From Bacteroidales bacterium UBA1722 (GTDB taxonomy: Bacteria; Bacteroidota; Bacteroidia; Bacteroidales; UBA932): a stretch of DNA of 8,948 nt. The stretch covers positions 1-8,948 of the forward strand of contig DCIQ01000070.1 in assembly GCA_002317435.1 (NCBI GenBank). The letters are read 5' to 3'. Positions 6,914 through 8,948 of this stretch are shown here, piece by piece (position 1 is the first letter of the stretch; each line of letters opens with the position of its first letter). The position numbers and the translations under genes are program-made. The notes under the pieces were generated by a model, which was not told the DNA's origin, ran no database searches, and was given only the letters and a program-made list of their open reading frames with translations.

Positions 6914-6935
6914 CCGTACCACATCGCAAGTACGG
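6914..6935 (-). other. Small inverted repeat in the tssC-hcp gap
   Basis: The arms CCGTAC (6914-6919) and GTACGG (6930-6935) are perfect complements separated by a 10-base loop, just after the tssC stop codon in the longest gap of the window (82 bp). In the transcript this would be a six-base-pair hairpin. It is not followed by a U run, so it does not look like an intrinsic terminator. It could mark an mRNA processing or 3'-end stabilising site between the sheath and tube genes, or be chance. Confidence 0.3.
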
Positions 6936-6939
6936 CTCC

Positions 6940-8301
6940 CTACTCTACGGAAGCGTCCTTATCCTTCTTGTCGGCGCTGACTTTTATAATGAAGTTCTTG
7001 GCGGCATAGAAAGGAGTCAGGGAGATGTCGCAGGTGATGCGTTTGGTCACCGGATCCTGGGTGGGTTCCTTTATCTCATAATTCTGGAAGAGATTACCAT
7101 ATCCCTTATAATCATTCAGGAACGCCTGAATCTTGGCCTTCAGGTTCTTGGGAGAATTATAGGGATCCCAGTTCTCTAGGGCCACTTCATGCACGAAGTT
7201 CATAAGAACCTTCTTCACCCAGTCGAACACCCGCACGATGGGATATTCCTTCATGGCAGGATTGTCGCCGTTGAACAGTGTAGTATTGTTGAAAGCCATC
7301 ACACGACCCTCGGAATACACCATCGGTATGACCTGATTATCCATCAGAGCAGCGATCTCGCTCTTCAGCAGATCCAGTTTCACACCCTTGACGCCATCGA
7401 GAGTACCGTATTTCTTGCCGCCTGCACCCTGGGCCATATTGGATGTTTCATCGTAGAGTTTTCCGCAGAGGGCGGCGGACGGAGCGATGAAGAACGCGGC
7501 GGCATCCTCTTCGTCAGTGGACATCTTCTCAGCCTCACGCCCCACTATCCAGTTGGCGGTCATAATGACGTTCTGGAGGGCGGCGTCGCTGTCCTTGTAT
7601 ATCTCCGTATTGGCCTGCAGGTCATCGAACGAATATTCGTCGGCGTGGTCCGTAAGGAGCATGACTTTATATTTGAAAGCCATCTTGGCCCACTGAAGGA
7701 GGGTCACCTTGTCCTGGAACACGCTCCCGGGGATACACACCAGACTGTAGCAGTCCTTCAGCGAGAGACGATCGAAACCGTTCCTGAGAAGATTTTCCAC
7801 TTCGCCGGCGAATCCCGAGTCAGGATCGGCGATATCCTCCTTCACCACATTGATGACGCGGAGATTCTTCACCTTGTCAGTATTGGCGTTCTTGAAGAAG
7901 GAATCAAGTTCGCGATAGGCACGTTCGATGTTCTGAGTGGCGAACAAAGCGTCCGTGATACCCTGTTTCAGCACGGCGGTATATTTATCCTCCTTTGACT
8001 TGCAGGAGTCGGCGAATTCCGTAGCGGTATTGTGACCTTCGTCGAGGAGTTCCAGCCAGGTCTTGATATCCTGTTTGAGGGTCTCGCGTTTGGCGGCGAA
8101 ACGGCTGTCTGTAAGGAATACGCTCTTGGCAGCCTTTCTGGCAGGATTGAGATTATCGGCGTCGGGGAGGAATCCGCGGATAGCGTTGAAACCGCCGAAC
8201 TCGCTCAAAAGATTCGAGACATCTTTACTGAGGGCGCCCTGCTGGGCGGCCTGTACTTCAGGAGCGGCCTGTGCCGCTTTCTGCATTTCTGTATCAGCCA
8301 T
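6940..8301 (-). CDS. tssC: T6SS contractile sheath large subunit TssC
   Basis: This 453-residue protein is the large subunit of the contractile sheath and pairs with TssB. Diagnostic stretches include LLRNGFDRLSLKDCYSLVCI (171-190), YKVMLLTDHADEYSFDDLQ (211-229), a glycine-rich loop AQGAGGKKYGTLDGVKG (290-306), and the conserved C-terminal domain beginning near KEYPIVRVFDWVKKVLMNFV (351-370), with FYAAKNFIIKVSADKK near the end. I chose the ATG at 8301 (MADTEMQ). A longer reading from an upstream TTG at 8325 adds eight residues (MKIVKIEI), but TTG starts are uncommon and the ATG has the usual A-rich leader (AAAAATAGAAATA). The gene ends in TAG. Its G+C is visibly higher than in the 3' half of vgrG: 35 of 60 bases at 7801-7860 are G or C. 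Cytoplasmic, no membrane segments. Confidence 0.95.
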   Translation of the reverse strand: MADTEMQKAAQAAPEVQAAQQGALSKDVSNLLSEFGGFNAIRGFLPDADNLNPARKAAKSVFLTDSRFAAKRETLKQDIKTWLELLDEGHNTATEFADSCKSKEDKYTAVLKQGITDALFATQNIERAYRELDSFFKNANTDKVKNLRVINVVKEDIADPDSGFAGEVENLLRNGFDRLSLKDCYSLVCIPGSVFQDKVTLLQWAKMAFKYKVMLLTDHADEYSFDDLQANTEIYKDSDAALQNVIMTANWIVGREAEKMSTDEEDAAAFFIAPSAALCGKLYDETSNMAQGAGGKKYGTLDGVKGVKLDLLKSEIAALMDNQVIPMVYSEGRVMAFNNTTLFNGDNPAMKEYPIVRVFDWVKKVLMNFVHEVALENWDPYNSPKNLKAKIQAFLNDYKGYGNLFQNYEIKEPTQDPVTKRITCDISLTPFYAAKNFIIKVSADKKDKDASVE

Positions 8302-8330
8302 TATTTCTATTTTTACAATTTTCAAAAATG

Positions 8331-8789
8331 TTATTTCTCAAGCTCCGCCAGCATGGCCTGAAGCATTTCCTTGAGTTCTTCACGCGAACCGGCCTGTTTC
8401 AGAATCTCACGAAGCTTGCGATTCTGTTCGATGCTCTTGCGGACTTTCACGTTAGTGTCTATCTTCTGTTTCACACCGGAAAGGAATTCCGAATTTTCGA
8501 CCAGACGCCCCTTGCCGCCCTGAGCCTCGAAATCCCTCAGTTCCGAGAACTTGAGAGTCTCGCTCACTGAGCCGCCTTCTTCATCGGTGAAATCCACATT
8601 CACCGAAGGTTTGAAATGGGCGAATGCATCGCCGATATTCTGGATATCCTCCACCAGTTCCGGATTCCCGGCCTCCACGTCAGAGGTGTACTGGTCGATC
8701 ATCAGAGTCTTGTTGTTGTCGATAAGTTGGACCTTTGCGCCGGACTCCTCATCGGGAGCCATCGAGATGAAATTCTCTTTAATAGCCAT
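8331..8789 (-). CDS. tssB: T6SS contractile sheath small subunit TssB
   Basis: This 152-residue protein starts at ATG (MAIKENF) and ends with TAA. TssB forms, with TssC, the helical cytoplasmic sheath whose contraction drives the Hcp tube out of the cell. The conserved core is visible: FKPSVNVDF at residues 59-67, ETLKFSELRDFEA at 77-89, then GGKGRLVENSEFL and a long charged helix from about 97 to the end (KVRKSIEQNRKLREILKQAG). These correspond to the beta strand/helix core and C-terminal helix of sheath small subunits, in the Bacteroidota form. The length fits the family. There is no signal peptide or membrane segment, as expected for a cytoplasmic protein. The 19-bp upstream gap is A/T-rich without a Shine-Dalgarno sequence. 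It sits directly before tssC, its obligate partner, with 29 bp between them. Confidence 0.95.
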   Translation of the reverse strand: MAIKENFISMAPDEESGAKVQLIDNNKTLMIDQYTSDVEAGNPELVEDIQNIGDAFAHFKPSVNVDFTDEEGGSVSETLKFSELRDFEAQGGKGRLVENSEFLSGVKQKIDTNVKVRKSIEQNRKLREILKQAGSREELKEMLQAMLAELEK

Positions 8790-8808
8790 ACAAGTAATTT
8801 ATTAATGA

Positions 8809-8948
8809 TTATTTATTTGATTTTCCATGAGGTTCGAATACGGTTTCCCCATCCTTCAGGAGCACCTCCACGGTATCACCCGAGGTTATCTTCCCCGCTA
8901 TTATCAGTTTCGACAGGGGATGGCGCAGATCCTTTCGGATGTTCCCGA
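8809..8948 (-). CDS. tssH: TssH/ClpV sheath-recycling AAA+ ATPase, C-terminal end only (partial)
   Basis: Only the last 46 codons lie in the window; the 5' part is beyond the right edge. The visible residues include RKDLRHPLSKLIIAGKITSG followed by DTVEV and a TAA stop. This matches the C-terminal end of the ClpB/ClpV family, where a small beta-strand segment with a 'PL...I..G.I..G' pattern closes the D2 small domain. In T6SS, ClpV is a cytoplasmic hexameric unfoldase that pulls apart contracted TssB-TssC sheaths so the subunits can be reused. The identification is strengthened by tssB starting only 19 bp downstream in the same direction, which also suggests co-transcription. No Walker or arginine-finger motifs can be checked because they fall outside the window. 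A general ClpB chaperone is the main alternative, but the neighbours argue for TssH. Confidence 0.85.
   Translation of the reverse strand, partial: GNIRKDLRHPLSKLIIAGKITSGDTVEVLLKDGETVFEPHGKSNK

Noticed and set aside
7189..7998. Plus-strand open frame of 269 codons opposite tssC
   Set aside because: It lies fully antisense to the well-supported tssC, its translation is His/Leu/Val-rich with no recognisable family, and it is explained by codon bias of tssC on the other strand.
8302..8325. N-terminal extension of TssC from a TTG at 8325
   Set aside because: The ATG at 8301 gives a normal N-terminus with an A-rich leader. The extra residues KIVKIEI appear to be translated leader sequence.
1..8948. 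Extracellular contractile injection system or R-type tailocin instead of T6SS
   Set aside because: A ClpV-type ATPase C-terminus next to sheath genes in the TssB/TssC form, with TssD-type Hcps, fits T6SS; no phage-like tape measure, baseplate wedge or tail fibre gene is in the window.

Overview
This window is part of a type VI secretion system (T6SS) locus of the Bacteroidota type (T6SS-iii). The organism is probably one of the Bacteroidales; the genus cannot be fixed from the sequence. The Bacteroidota assignment rests on three things: the sheath and tube proteins have the divergent Bacteroidota form of TssB, TssC and TssD/Hcp; most genes lack a Shine-Dalgarno sequence and start after A/T-rich leaders; and a weak Bacteroides-like -33/-7 promoter candidate lies before the first hcp.

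Every credible gene is on the minus strand, so transcription runs from right to left. In that order: the last 46 codons of tssH/clpV (8809-8948, cut by the window edge); tssB (8331-8789) and tssC (6940-8301), the contractile sheath subunits; four consecutive small genes with the TssD/Hcp tube pattern, two clear (6465-6857, 6007-6405) and two divergent (5550-5981, 5041-5514); a very large vgrG/tssI (1195-4989, 1264 aa) with a ~400-residue C-terminal extension I cannot assign; and a coiled-coil/beta-rich protein of unknown function (1-1177, cut by the left edge). Gaps are 17-82 bp, no strong terminator is visible, and the whole window is probably one polycistronic operon. No gene-free stretch exceeds 82 bp. 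There are no tRNAs, rRNAs, CRISPR arrays, insertion sequences or attachment sites that I can see.

Working model: TssB and TssC form the contractile sheath, Hcp hexamers stack inside it as the tube, VgrG forms the trimeric spike at the tip, and ClpV disassembles the contracted sheath for reuse. The less ordinary parts are the run of four Hcp-like genes, the outsized VgrG with a hydrophobic insert and a helical tail, a nine-base G tract inside vgrG, and the unknown protein following it. Together these suggest a specialised tip and cargo module. No recognisable toxin, immunity protein or PAAR protein lies inside the window; baseplate and membrane-complex genes would have to lie outside it.
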